Positions 39,791 to 48,226 of a DNA stretch of 64,000 nucleotides are shown here, one piece after another. The stretch is taken from NCBI GenBank assembly GCA_028245195.1, contig JAOKCF010000003.1, forward strand, positions 124,001 to 188,000, read 5' to 3'. The DNA comes from Vicingaceae bacterium. GTDB taxonomy: Bacteria > Bacteroidota > Bacteroidia > Flavobacteriales_E > Vicingaceae. The notes beneath the pieces are model-generated. The model saw only the letters and a program-made list of their open reading frames with translations, searched no databases and was not told where the DNA came from. Both the position numbers and the translations under genes were made by a program. Every line of letters starts with the position of its first letter. Positions within the stretch are counted from its first letter, which is position 1.

Positions 39791-42196
39791 ATGAAAATTT
39801 CTTACAACTGGCTACAGAATTACATCCAAACAGATTTAACCATTGATGAGATATCGACCATTTTGACTGACATAGGTCTTGAAGTTGAAGGGATTTCTGA
39901 GGTAGAGTCTGTAAAAGGCGGATTGAAAGGGTTAGTTGTTGGAGAAGTAATGACTTGCGAACAGCATGAAAATGCAGACAAGTTGAAGAAAACAACTGTT
40001 AACATTGGAGCAGAAGATTTGTTAGAGATTGTTTGTGGCGCGCCAAATGTAGCTGCAGGTCAGAAAGTAATTGTGGCAACTGTGGGTGCAGTTTTGTATG
40101 ATGGAGACGATTCTTTTAAGATTAAAAAATCAAAAATAAGAGGCGAAGTTTCTGAAGGAATGATTTGCGCTGAAGATGAGATTGGTTTGGGAGCTTCTCA
40201 CGATGGGATAATGGTATTAGATAATAGTGCTATAATTGGAACTGTTGCATCCGAGTTTTTTAATTTAACTTCTGATACGGTTTTTGAAATTGGATTGACG
40301 CCAAATAGAATTGATGCTGCATCGCATTATGGAGTGGCAAGAGATTTAACTGCCTATTTGAATTTATCAAGTAAGCACGAACTAATTTTACCCGATGTGT
40401 CTAAATTTAAAGAGGGTTCATCAAATTCAATTACTGTAGAAGTGGAAGATTCTGTTCTTGCACCTAGATATTGTGGGTTAGAAATTAAGAATGTGAAGGT
40501 TGAAGCTTCTCCTGATTGGTTGCAAAATAATTTGAATGCTATCGGATTGAAGCCAATTAATAATGTGGTAGACATAACCAACTTTGTGTTGCACGAATTA
40601 GCACAGCCATTACATGCATTTGATTTAGACAAAATTTCTGGAGATAAAGTAGTTGTTAAATGTGTGAAAGAGGCTATTAAATTCACAACACTTGATGGAG
40701 TAGAAAGACAATTGTTGAATCAAGATTTGATGATTTGCGACGGAGAAAAGCCTATGTGTATTGCAGGTGTTTTCGGTGGAGCCTCTTCAGGTGTATCAGA
40801 AGGTACAACCTCAGTTTTTTTAGAGTCGGCTTATTTTAATCCGGTAAGTGTTCGAAAAACTGCAAAACGACATGGATTAAACACAGACGCTTCTTTTCGT
40901 TTTGAAAGAGGAATTGATCCAAATATCACAGTATTTGCTTTAAAAAGAGCTGCACTATTAATTCAAGAAATTGCAGGCGGAGAAATTTCATCAAAGATTA
41001 CGGACTTATACCCTCAACCAATAGAAGATGTTACGGTTGAATTGACCTATAAAAAGGTAAATAGTGTTATTGGTAATGTTTTACCAAAAAGCGTAGTAAA
41101 CGAAATTCTTGGAAACTTAGATATAAAAACTTTAAAGGCGGAAGGCGATTACTTAACACTTCAGGTGCCTTCTTACCGAGTAGATGTTCAGCGAGATGTT
41201 GATGTTGTCGAGGAGATTCTGCGAATTTACGGATACAACAATGTTGTTTTACCGAGTTTTATGAAGTCTAATTTGACTCCTAACCCTACGATTATTCCGC
41301 ATAAGGTAGAGAACACCGTTGCTGATTTTTTGAGCAGCGTAGGTTTTGCCGAAATATTTAATAATTCCTTAACCAATCCTTCCTATTATGCTGACGATGC
41401 TGAACTAGTAAGCATGGTAAATCCTTTGAGCAAAGAAACAGAGGTAATGAGAGGCTCAATGCTTTACGGTGGTTTGGAAGCCATTGTGTACAATCAAAAG
41501 AGAATGCGAAAAAACCTTAAATTCTATGAGTTTGGTTCAACGTACAAAGCATTGAGAAATTCAAAATTTGAAGAAACCAAAAGATTGGCTTTATGGCTTA
41601 GCGGGAATGTCGAAGAGGAGAGTTGGGAGGAAAAGTCAGAATCGACGAGCTACTACGACTTAAAGCAACGAATAGAAGCTATTATGCAGCGAGTGGGCAT
41701 TGAAAAGTATAAGTTGGAAACTAACGAAGACTCCAAGTTTGAATATTCGAAATCCTTCGCAAAAGGGAAGTTCAATTTAGTGACTTTTGGAAAAGTAGCG
41801 ACTTCAGAAATATCCAAATTTGGTGGTAAAAATGAAGTATTCTTTGCAACGTTCAATTGGACTACTATATTGAAGTTAATGAGTGGAAAAGATGTCCAGT
41901 ATAAACCCGTAACTAAGTTTCCTGCAGTGCGCAGAGATTTAGCCTTATTAATAGATGAATCTGTTGGTTTTGATGAGATTAAAAATATCGCGAAAAAAGT
42001 AGAACAACGATTGCTAAAAGAAGTCAATTTGTTTGACGTTTATGAAGGAAAAAAACTGACATCTGGTAAAAAATCCTACGCAGTTAGCTTTACTTTTCAA
42101 GATGAACAGAAAACACTAACAGATAATTACATTGATAAAATTATGGACAAAATGATTTCATCTCTGAAAACTCAATTAGGAGCAGAATTGAGGTAG
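39791..42196 (+). CDS. pheT: Phenylalanine--tRNA ligase subunit beta
   Basis: The 801-residue protein is a full-length bacterial PheT. An EMAP/tRNA-binding domain lies near 40-150 (GEVMTCEQHENADKLKKT), then B3/B4 editing domain (about 210-390, with DASFRFERGIDP), B5, a catalytic-like core, and a C-terminal anticodon-binding FDX-ACB domain (KFPAVRRDLALLID). With PheS (not in the window) it charges tRNA-Phe. The gene stands alone between the WD40 gene and the convergent pterin dehydratase gene. Confidence 0.96.
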   Translation: MKISYNWLQNYIQTDLTIDEISTILTDIGLEVEGISEVESVKGGLKGLVVGEVMTCEQHENADKLKKTTVNIGAEDLLEIVCGAPNVAAGQKVIVATVGAVLYDGDDSFKIKKSKIRGEVSEGMICAEDEIGLGASHDGIMVLDNSAIIGTVASEFFNLTSDTVFEIGLTPNRIDAASHYGVARDLTAYLNLSSKHELILPDVSKFKEGSSNSITVEVEDSVLAPRYCGLEIKNVKVEASPDWLQNNLNAIGLKPINNVVDITNFVLHELAQPLHAFDLDKISGDKVVVKCVKEAIKFTTLDGVERQLLNQDLMICDGEKPMCIAGVFGGASSGVSEGTTSVFLESAYFNPVSVRKTAKRHGLNTDASFRFERGIDPNITVFALKRAALLIQEIAGGEISSKITDLYPQPIEDVTVELTYKKVNSVIGNVLPKSVVNEILGNLDIKTLKAEGDYLTLQVPSYRVDVQRDVDVVEEILRIYGYNNVVLPSFMKSNLTPNPTIIPHKVENTVADFLSSVGFAEIFNNSLTNPSYYADDAELVSMVNPLSKETEVMRGSMLYGGLEAIVYNQKRMRKNLKFYEFGSTYKALRNSKFEETKRLALWLSGNVEEESWEEKSESTSYYDLKQRIEAIMQRVGIEKYKLETNEDSKFEYSKSFAKGKFNLVTFGKVATSEISKFGGKNEVFFATFNWTTILKLMSGKDVQYKPVTKFPAVRRDLALLIDESVGFDEIKNIAKKVEQRLLKEVNLFDVYEGKKLTSGKKSYAVSFTFQDEQKTLTDNYIDKIMDKMISSLKTQLGAELR

Positions 42197-42199
42197 GAT

Positions 42200-42439
42200 T
42201 TAAGTTACTACTGCAGTAATTTTTTCTGCCAAGGCTCTATCTTTCGCGGTAATCGTGTTGCATTCATCGTGCGTTGTTAGCCAAATTTCAACAGTATTGT
42301 AAACATTTTTCCAATCAGGATGGTGATTTGCTTTTTCTGCTAATAATGCGACCTTGCTCATAAAAGCCCAAGCTTCAATAAAATTTTTGAATTTAAATTT
42401 TTGGTAAAGGGTGTTGTCTTGTTCTTCCCAGTTTTTCAT
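42200..42439 (-). CDS. 4a-hydroxytetrahydrobiopterin dehydratase
   Basis: The 79-residue protein has the pterin carbinolamine dehydratase signature ANHHPDWKNVYNTVEIWLTTHD, including the paired histidines of the active site. It recycles the pterin cofactor of phenylalanine hydroxylase; in bacteria lacking the hydroxylase it may serve other pterin chemistry. It converges on pheT with only 3 bp between the stops. Slightly shorter than the usual 90-110 residues but complete in motif. Confidence 0.88.
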   Translation of the reverse strand: MKNWEEQDNTLYQKFKFKNFIEAWAFMSKVALLAEKANHHPDWKNVYNTVEIWLTTHDECNTITAKDRALAEKITAVVT

Positions 42440-42668
42440 AAAAAATGTTTAGTTAGAGTATCAGTTTTTTAAAACTTAATGTTTTAGTCGTAAACTATTA
42501 GTTTCGAGACATACGATTTCCCTTTGCCAATTAGTTCAACATTATAATACCCTGCAGCGGTCTGTAAATTTCTATTTTTTTTGAATTAGTCTGAAGTAAT
42601 ATTTTCCCCATTTTTTTAAATGTAATTATTTTTTTTCTATTCCCGCCAAATTGTCATTTCAAAGCCAT

Positions 42669-42683
42669 TGGCACATCATTTGG
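42669..42683 (+). promoter_or_regulatory. Sigma-54-like promoter upstream of htpG
   Basis: TGGCAC-N5-TTGG lies 44 nt before the htpG start. The -24 element is a perfect match to the sigma-54 consensus TGGCAC-N5-TTGC, and the -12 element differs only in the final base (G for C); GG and GG are 10 nt apart as required. No -7 box of the TAnnTTTG type was seen nearby. Confidence 0.5.
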
Positions 42684-42727
42684 AAATAGGATTATTGTAA
42701 AAAATAACATTCAAAAATTAATACATT

Positions 42728-44632
42728 ATGGCAAAAGGACAGATTAACGTTCAAACGGAGAATATCTTTCCAATTATCAAGCAATTTTTATATTCTGATC
42801 AGGAGATATTCTTGAGAGAGTTGGTTTCGAATGCAACTGACGCAACTCAGAAATTGAAAACATTGAGCAATATTGGTGAAGTGAAAGGCGACATCGGTGA
42901 AACGCAAATGGAAGTAAAGATTGACGAAAAAGCTAAAACGCTTACTTTTTCAGACCGAGGAATTGGAATGACTGAAGAAGAAGTTGAGAAATACATTAAT
43001 CAGATCGCTTTTTCAGGCGCAGAAGAATTTGTAGAAAAGTACAAAGACAAAGCAAGTGTAATTGGTCACTTTGGACTTGGGTTCTATTCTTCTTTTATGG
43101 TAGCGGATAAAGTTGAGATTTTTTCAAAATCATATAAAAAAGGTAGCACGGCAGTGAAGTGGGAATGTGACGGGAGTCCGAACTTTACGCTTGTAGAAGA
43201 TGATACCAGAAAAGATCGTGGAACTGACATTGTGCTGCATATTTCTGATGATTCAAAGGAGTATTTAGGCGAGTATAAGATCAAAGAGCTACTTGACAAG
43301 TATTGTAAGTTTATGGCGGTTCCAATTAAGTTTGGCACTAAAGAAGTTAATGACCCTGAACACGAGCCAAAAACTACTGCTGACAAAGATGGTAAGGAAA
43401 CGACTGAAGACCATAAGAAGATTACAATTGATAATGTAATTAACAACCCAACTCCTGCATGGACAAAAGCTCCTGCTGATTTAACGGAAGAGGAATACAA
43501 GAATTTCTACAGAGAGTTGTATCCAATGAACTTTGAGGAATCTTTGTTTCACATTCATTTGAATGTAGATTACCCGTTTAATTTAACTGGTATTTTATAC
43601 TTTCCTAAGTTAAAGAAGAACTTAGAAGTTCAAAAAGACAAAATTCAGTTGTACAGCAATCAGGTTTTTGTAACTGATTCTGTTGAAGGAATTGTTCCCG
43701 ACTTCCTAACGTTACTTCACGGTGTAATTGACTCTCCAGACATTCCCTTAAACGTTTCAAGATCCTACTTGCAAGCGGATAGTAATGTGAAGAAAATTTC
43801 TAACTATATCTCCAAAAAAGTGGCTGATAAGTTAGAGGAATTATTTAAAAAAGATAGAAAAGCATTTGAGTCGAAGTGGGACGATATCAAAATTTTCATT
43901 GAGTACGGAATTCTCTCCGATGAGAAATTTGCGAAGAAAGCGGAGAAATTTATGTTGTACAAGAATGTAGATGGGAAATACTTCACGGCAGATGAGTACA
44001 AAACAAAAATTGAAGTAAATCAAACGGATAAAAATTCGAAGGTTGTGTACTTGTATACTTCTGACAAAGACGCACAATACAGTTACATTGATGCTGCAAA
44101 AAGCAAAGGGTACGATGTATTGTTAATGGATTCTCCTTTAACCGCACACTTGGTTGGAAAGTTAGAGCAAGCTGACACGAATACAACTTTTACAAGAGTT
44201 GATGGGGATACAATTGACAAGTTAATTGAGAAAGACGCAGAGATTACTTCTAAATTAACTGAAGGAGATCAAAATGTGTTGAAGCCCGTGATAGAGGAGG
44301 TAGTCGATAAGAATACTTTCACTGTGAACTTTGTTAGCCTCAGCGAATCTGATGCTCCAATGACCGTCACGCAAGCTGAGTTTATGAGAAGAATGAAGGA
44401 TATGAGTGCCATGGGTGGTGGCGGAATGATGGGTATGGGCAACATGCCTGACATGTATAACTTGTCTGTAAATTCAAATCATCCGTTGATTAGTAAAATC
44501 TTAGGTGAGAAGGATGAAGCCAAACAAAAAGACATGGCTAAACAAGCTGCTGATTTAGCTTTGCTGTCTCAAAACCTTTTAAAAGGAGAAGAGCTGAGCA
44601 AGTTTATTAAAAGAAGTGTTTCTCTTATTTAG
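42728..44632 (+). CDS. htpG: Molecular chaperone HtpG (Hsp90)
   Basis: The 634-residue protein is a full-length bacterial Hsp90. The GHKL ATPase N-terminal domain shows ELVSNATDATQKL, TFSDRGIGMT and VIGHFGLGFYSSF. The middle domain has PLNVSRSYLQAD, and the C-terminal dimerisation part holds a Met/Gly stretch (MGGGGMMGMGNM, near 560). It ATP-dependently remodels client proteins in the cytoplasm, often under heat stress. It is monocistronic, with a sigma-54-like site upstream and a terminator downstream. An acidic insert (EHEPKTTADKDGKETTEDH, near 220) resembles a charged linker. Confidence 0.96.
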   Translation: MAKGQINVQTENIFPIIKQFLYSDQEIFLRELVSNATDATQKLKTLSNIGEVKGDIGETQMEVKIDEKAKTLTFSDRGIGMTEEEVEKYINQIAFSGAEEFVEKYKDKASVIGHFGLGFYSSFMVADKVEIFSKSYKKGSTAVKWECDGSPNFTLVEDDTRKDRGTDIVLHISDDSKEYLGEYKIKELLDKYCKFMAVPIKFGTKEVNDPEHEPKTTADKDGKETTEDHKKITIDNVINNPTPAWTKAPADLTEEEYKNFYRELYPMNFEESLFHIHLNVDYPFNLTGILYFPKLKKNLEVQKDKIQLYSNQVFVTDSVEGIVPDFLTLLHGVIDSPDIPLNVSRSYLQADSNVKKISNYISKKVADKLEELFKKDRKAFESKWDDIKIFIEYGILSDEKFAKKAEKFMLYKNVDGKYFTADEYKTKIEVNQTDKNSKVVYLYTSDKDAQYSYIDAAKSKGYDVLLMDSPLTAHLVGKLEQADTNTTFTRVDGDTIDKLIEKDAEITSKLTEGDQNVLKPVIEEVVDKNTFTVNFVSLSESDAPMTVTQAEFMRRMKDMSAMGGGGMMGMGNMPDMYNLSVNSNHPLISKILGEKDEAKQKDMAKQAADLALLSQNLLKGEELSKFIKRSVSLI

Positions 44633-44678
44633 AATTCGTTTCGAGTAATTGAAGAAGTGAAATTATTTCATAAAAAAG

Positions 44679-44726
44679 AATCCTCATTCTTTAATCTGTT
44701 TTTTAGATTTGGTTGAGGATTTTTTA
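44679..44726 (+). terminator. Terminator after htpG
   Basis: An outer stem AATCCTCA / TGAGGATT encloses a smaller AATCT / AGATT stem and ends in six T residues. It isolates htpG from the lemA operon. Confidence 0.8.
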
Positions 44727-44813
44727 TACCTTTTGACAAACATTTTTACCGCTCATAAATTCTGAAAACGAAAGAGTAGAATTGTCATTAACTTAACAAC
44801 GAATAAAACCAAA

Positions 44814-45392
44814 ATGAAAAAATTTAAATATATTATAGTAGCATTTTTTGCTGTTGCAACATTAAGTTCTTGTGGATACAATGACATGGTCGCTAAGCAA
44901 GAAAGTGTTGGAGGGCAATGGGCTCAAGTTGAGACATCTTATCAAAGGAGAGCGGATTTGATACCAAATTTAGTCTCAACCGTAAAAGGGTATGCCGAGT
45001 TTGAGAAATCAACCTTTGTTGAGGTAACTGAAGCTCGCTCAAAAGCAACTTCGATGAACATAAATGTAGAAGATTTGACGCCTGAAAATATGGCTAAATT
45101 TCAAAATGCGCAGAGCCAGTTGAGTGGATCATTATCTAGATTGATGGCAACTTTTGAACGTTATCCTGACTTAAAAGCTAATCAGAATTTTTTAGAGTTA
45201 CAAGCTCAACTAGAAGGAACAGAGAATAGAATCTCAGTGGAACGCAGAAAGTTCAATGAAGTAACGAGAGACTATAATACATACATTAAGCAGTTTCCAA
45301 GAAACATTTATGCTGGTTGGTTTGACTTTGAGAAGAAAGGTTATTTTGAAGCAGAGGAAGGATCAGAAAAGGCACCAAAAGTAGAATTTTAA
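44814..45392 (+). CDS. lemA: LemA family protein
   Basis: The 192-residue protein has an N-terminal lipoprotein-like segment ending TLSSCGYND and the LemA signature WAQVETSYQRRADLIPNLVSTVKGYA. The rest is a long helical bundle ending in a conserved FPRNIYAGWFDFEKKGYF region. LemA proteins are membrane-anchored and of unclear function. It is followed after 1 bp by two TPM-domain genes, a common association in Bacteroidota. The lipobox cysteine is the only membrane anchor visible. Confidence 0.9.
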   Translation: MKKFKYIIVAFFAVATLSSCGYNDMVAKQESVGGQWAQVETSYQRRADLIPNLVSTVKGYAEFEKSTFVEVTEARSKATSMNINVEDLTPENMAKFQNAQSQLSGSLSRLMATFERYPDLKANQNFLELQAQLEGTENRISVERRKFNEVTRDYNTYIKQFPRNIYAGWFDFEKKGYFEAEEGSEKAPKVEF

Positions 45393-45393
45393 G

Positions 45394-45831
45394 ATGGCAA
45401 AAGATTTATTTACAGAAGCTCAACAGCAGCAGGTTAGAGAGGCTATTCAAGAAGCCGAATTAAACACTTCTGGTGAAGTAAAAATTCACATTGAGCGCAA
45501 GCTCAAAGAAGATGTAATGGACAGAGCTTCTCATGTTTTTGAGCAATTAGAATTGCACAAAACGAAACTCAGAAACGGAGTGCTAATTTACTTGGCTATT
45601 GAATCTAAAGAGTTTGCCATTTTAGGTGATGTTGGAATTAATCAAAAAGTATCTGAAGGTTTCTGGGATTCTACTTCTTTAACGATGTTAGAATTGTTCA
45701 AGAAAGGTGATTTTGTCGGTGGTTTAATTGCCGGATCAAAAGAAGCAGGGTTGCAGCTAAAAGCACATTTCCCTTATCAAAAAGGCGATATTAACGAATT
45801 GTCTGACGACATATCATTTGGAAAAAATTAG
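45394..45831 (+). CDS. TPM-domain protein (TLP18.3/Psb32/MOLO-1 family)
   Basis: The 145-residue protein is a lone TPM domain beginning FTEAQQQQVREAIQEAELNTSGEVKIHIE, with the later motif VLIYLAIESKEFAILGDVGINQKV. It has no signal peptide or membrane helix, unlike its neighbour. The family includes acid phosphatase-like and complex-assembly proteins, but the function here is unknown. It sits between lemA and the second TPM gene with 1 bp and 0 bp spacing, so the three are one translation unit. Confidence 0.85.
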   Translation: MAKDLFTEAQQQQVREAIQEAELNTSGEVKIHIERKLKEDVMDRASHVFEQLELHKTKLRNGVLIYLAIESKEFAILGDVGINQKVSEGFWDSTSLTMLELFKKGDFVGGLIAGSKEAGLQLKAHFPYQKGDINELSDDISFGKN

Positions 45832-46623
45832 ATGCTAAAAAAACAATTATTCTCCCTTTTTATATTTTTTGTAGTTGCACTTCATGCTTCTGCCCAAGTT
45901 GGCTGTATTCCTGAAAAGAAGAGCCCACAAAAATTGGTAAACGATTTTGCCAACGTTCTATCATCTTCTTTCGAAGCACAATTAGAAAATTATTTAGTTG
46001 GCTTTAATGACACTACTTCAACACAAATTACATTGGTAACAGTTGCCGACTTATGCGGAGAGGAACCTTCCTTTTTTGCATTTGACTTAGGTGAAAAGTG
46101 GGGAGTAGGTGATGCAAAGTTCGATAATGGTATAGTGGTTCTATTTAAACCCAAACAAGCATTATCGAAAGGAGAGGTATTTATAGCTGCTGGTTATGGT
46201 TTGGAAGGTATTTTACCAGATGCTATTAGTAAAAGGATAGTTGAGAATGAAATGATACCTTACTTCAAAAGTGGTCAAACAGAGCAAGGTTTGCTTCAAG
46301 GTATTCAAACCATCATAGAGATTATTGGAGGAGAGTATTCTGCCGAAAATTATAACTCTAAAGTTAGGGGAGGTAAGAAGGGATCAATATTTCCTGTGAT
46401 ATTTATAATCATATTTATAATCATCATGTTTGCCGGAACTTTTGGCAGAGCAAGAGGGTATGCGAATAGAAACAATACTTCCCTGTGGTTAGCTTTAATG
46501 TTAATGGGGTCTTCTAACGGGAGACATTCAGGTTCTTTTGGGAATTTCACAGGAGGTAGAGGTGGCTTCGGTGGTTTTGGCGGTGGTTCTTTTGGAGGCG
46601 GTGGTGCAGGAGGGAGCTGGTAA
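45832..46623 (+). CDS. TPM-domain membrane protein with Gly-rich tail (YgcG-like)
   Basis: The 263-residue protein has a signal peptide (ending LHASAQ), a TPM domain (about 30-170, with LVNDFANVLSSSFEAQLENYL and EVFIAAGYGLEGILPDA), one membrane helix near 190-203 and a C-terminal tail rich in glycine (RGGFGGFGGGSFGGGGAGGSW). The tail is typical of the family and would face the cytoplasm. It works in a unit with lemA and the soluble TPM gene; the biological role is not settled. Confidence 0.88.
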   Translation: MLKKQLFSLFIFFVVALHASAQVGCIPEKKSPQKLVNDFANVLSSSFEAQLENYLVGFNDTTSTQITLVTVADLCGEEPSFFAFDLGEKWGVGDAKFDNGIVVLFKPKQALSKGEVFIAAGYGLEGILPDAISKRIVENEMIPYFKSGQTEQGLLQGIQTIIEIIGGEYSAENYNSKVRGGKKGSIFPVIFIIIFIIIMFAGTFGRARGYANRNNTSLWLALMLMGSSNGRHSGSFGNFTGGRGGFGGFGGGSFGGGGAGGSW

Positions 46624-46714
46624 AGTGATTATGATTTACGAATATGGCAATTACGAATGCTGAGATATGAAATAGATCACCAGTCGGTATGATATTCAAT
46701 TTAAAATAAGAACA

Positions 46715-46746
46715 TAAAAAAACCGCCTCGAGTAATCGAGGCGGTT
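46715..46746 (-). terminator. Terminator of rpoD
   Basis: A perfect 10 bp GC-rich stem ACCGCCTCGA / TCGAGGCGGT with a 4 nt loop is flanked on the + strand by a run of A residues, which becomes the U tract for minus-strand transcription from rpoD. On the + strand it may also block read-through from the TPM operon. Confidence 0.85.
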
Positions 46747-46768
46747 GTGTTTCTAGTAAAGTAAAGTT

Positions 46769-47632
46769 TTACAAGTACGTTTGAAGATTCGTTTGATTCG
46801 AAACTCTTCTTAGCCTTCTTAAACCTCTTTCTTTAATTTGACGAATTCGTTCTCTTGTTAAGCCAAAAGTATTTCCAATTTCTTCTAACGTCATCTCACT
46901 TGCTCCACCTAAACCGTAGAATAAACGAATAACTTCAGCTTCCATTCCTTTCAAATACGCCAATGTTCTTTCTAAATCTTGAGAAAGTGACTCTTGTAAA
47001 AGGTTGTCTGCTGGGTCAGGAGTATCCGAATTTTGAAGAACACTCACCAAACTATTGTTGTCATCATCGTTACTCATAGGAGCATCAATAGAAACTTGCT
47101 TCTTAGACATTTTCAAAGACATTTCTACCTTTGCTACATCCATCTCTGTCAAGTCTGACAATTCGTCTGCTGTTGGAGTTCTTTCATTCTTTTGCTCAAA
47201 TTCATTTGAAGCTTTACTGATTTTTTGAATCTCACCCAATCGGTTGTGTGGTAAACGAATGGTTCTAGAGTTATCAGCTGCGGCTTTCAAAATACTTTGA
47301 CGAATCCACCATACTGCATAAGAGATAAACTTAAACCCCTTTGTATGGTCGTACCTTTTTGCCGCTTCAATTAATCCTAAGTTTCCTTCATTAATCAAAT
47401 CTTCTAAAGTCAGACCGGTATTTTGGTATTGTTTTGCAACAGAAATTACGAAACGCAAATTAGCTCTTACCAAACTGTTCAACGCTCTTTCATCGCCACT
47501 CTGAATTTTAATTGCCAACTCTACCTCTTCTTCGGCCGTAATCATCTCTTCCTTCGAAACATCTTGAAGATATTTCTCTAAAGACTTACTTTCTCGTTTG
47601 GTAATCTGCTGACTAATTTTTAGTTGTCTCAT
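46769..47632 (-). CDS. rpoD: Primary sigma factor RpoD/SigA
   Basis: This 287-residue protein is the housekeeping sigma factor. It starts MRQLKISQQITKRESKSLEKYLQ, as in other Bacteroidota, and lacks region 1.1. Regions 2 (LINEGNLGLIEAAKRYDHTKGFKFISYAVWWIRQ, quoted in part: GNLGLIEAAKRYDH), 3 and 4 (LTRERIRQIKERGLRRLR) are complete. The ORF track begins 13 codons earlier at a TTG; the ATG at 47632 matches the family start. It pairs with the TAnnTTTG-type boxes noted elsewhere in the window. Confidence 0.96.
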   Translation of the reverse strand: MRQLKISQQITKRESKSLEKYLQDVSKEEMITAEEEVELAIKIQSGDERALNSLVRANLRFVISVAKQYQNTGLTLEDLINEGNLGLIEAAKRYDHTKGFKFISYAVWWIRQSILKAAADNSRTIRLPHNRLGEIQKISKASNEFEQKNERTPTADELSDLTEMDVAKVEMSLKMSKKQVSIDAPMSNDDDNNSLVSVLQNSDTPDPADNLLQESLSQDLERTLAYLKGMEAEVIRLFYGLGGASEMTLEEIGNTFGLTRERIRQIKERGLRRLRRVSNQTNLQTYL

Positions 47633-47679
47633 ATTTTTCTTTTTCTTTTTACAAAACTTTCTACCTAGCAAAAATCATG

Positions 47680-47991
47680 CTAAGTATTAGTGCTATTTTT
47701 TGGCACCACACTTTTACTATGCTCATGCTTTATAATCCAGTCTTCACCAAATATATTTGGTAAGTAACGGTTGTAAAGCATTAATCTAACTCTTCCTTCT
47801 TTGTCAATTTCTTTTTCTGTTGGTTCTCCTGTAAACTCATAGCAGTTAATATGTGGATGCAACTGTATGTAACGTTGCACGATTTTTACTATGGTAGACA
47901 TTACTCTATAAACCTCAAACTTATTGGTCATGCTATATTCTTCGCCATCAAACTCCTCATTCAATACTCCAAAAACAATGGAGGTACTCAA
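47680..47991 (-). CDS. Small hypothetical protein, possibly 5'-truncated
   Basis: The 103-residue frame has no ATG at its 5' end: the listed start is TTG, and the first ATG (MTNKFEV) lies at 47931, leaving 83 residues. It opens with SIVFGVLNEEFDGEEYSMTNKFE, which looks like the middle of a family of small Bacteroidota accessory proteins that normally have an extra N-terminal part. I cannot name the family with certainty. The frame is closed upstream by TGA and abuts the structured element at 47996-48108, consistent with truncation by that element. It ends 47 bp before the rpoD start and could be co-transcribed with it. Confidence 0.45.
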   Translation of the reverse strand: MSTSIVFGVLNEEFDGEEYSMTNKFEVYRVMSTIVKIVQRYIQLHPHINCYEFTGEPTEKEIDKEGRVRLMLYNRYLPNIFGEDWIIKHEHSKSVVPKNSTNT

Positions 47992-47995
47992 AATG

Positions 47996-48108
47996 TTATG
48001 TTGGTTTCAACCAAACCTTAATTCTTACTGTATGCCGCTATCTGTCGCGAAATAGTAAGCGGATCCACTCTCGATTAGTGGAGGTTTAACGTTATATGTT
48101 GGTTGAAG
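47996..48108. repeat. Highly structured non-coding element (cassette-recombination-site or MITE-like)
   Basis: The outer arms TTCAACCAA (48006-48014) and TTGGTTGAA (48099-48107) are a perfect 9 bp inverted repeat, extended inward by AACC/GGTT. Inside are hairpins CTTACT/AGTAAG (48024/48054) and TCCACT/AGTGGA (48064/48077), plus an alternative CCGC/GCGG pairing around a TCGCGA core. The motif GTTAT..GTTGGTT occurs twice in direct orientation (47995 and 48091). No reading frame crosses it. It may be an integron attC-like site, a small mobile repeat, or an RNA; the attC consensus GTTRRRY is not matched exactly. Confidence 0.5.
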
Positions 48109-48226
48109 AACGCGCAAATCCAATGGGCAAAATTAGTTAATAAAAAGCAGATTTTAAATATTATTAAACGACATCTTAAGGAACATCAATTTCCTAATTT
48201 TATTGCTTCTTAAACGTTAAAATATT

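Noticed and set aside
42440-42668. Possible small RNA between the pterin dehydratase gene and htpG
   Set aside because: No stable stem, terminator or promoter pair was found apart from the sigma-54-like site.
43084-44454. Cluster of antisense ORFs inside htpG
   Set aside because: All are shadows of the codon pattern of htpG, with Ser/Phe-rich nonsense proteins and no family.
47996-48108. Calling the structured element a definite integron attC site
   Set aside because: The R' consensus GTTRRRY is not matched exactly and no integrase gene is in the window; left as an unclassified element.
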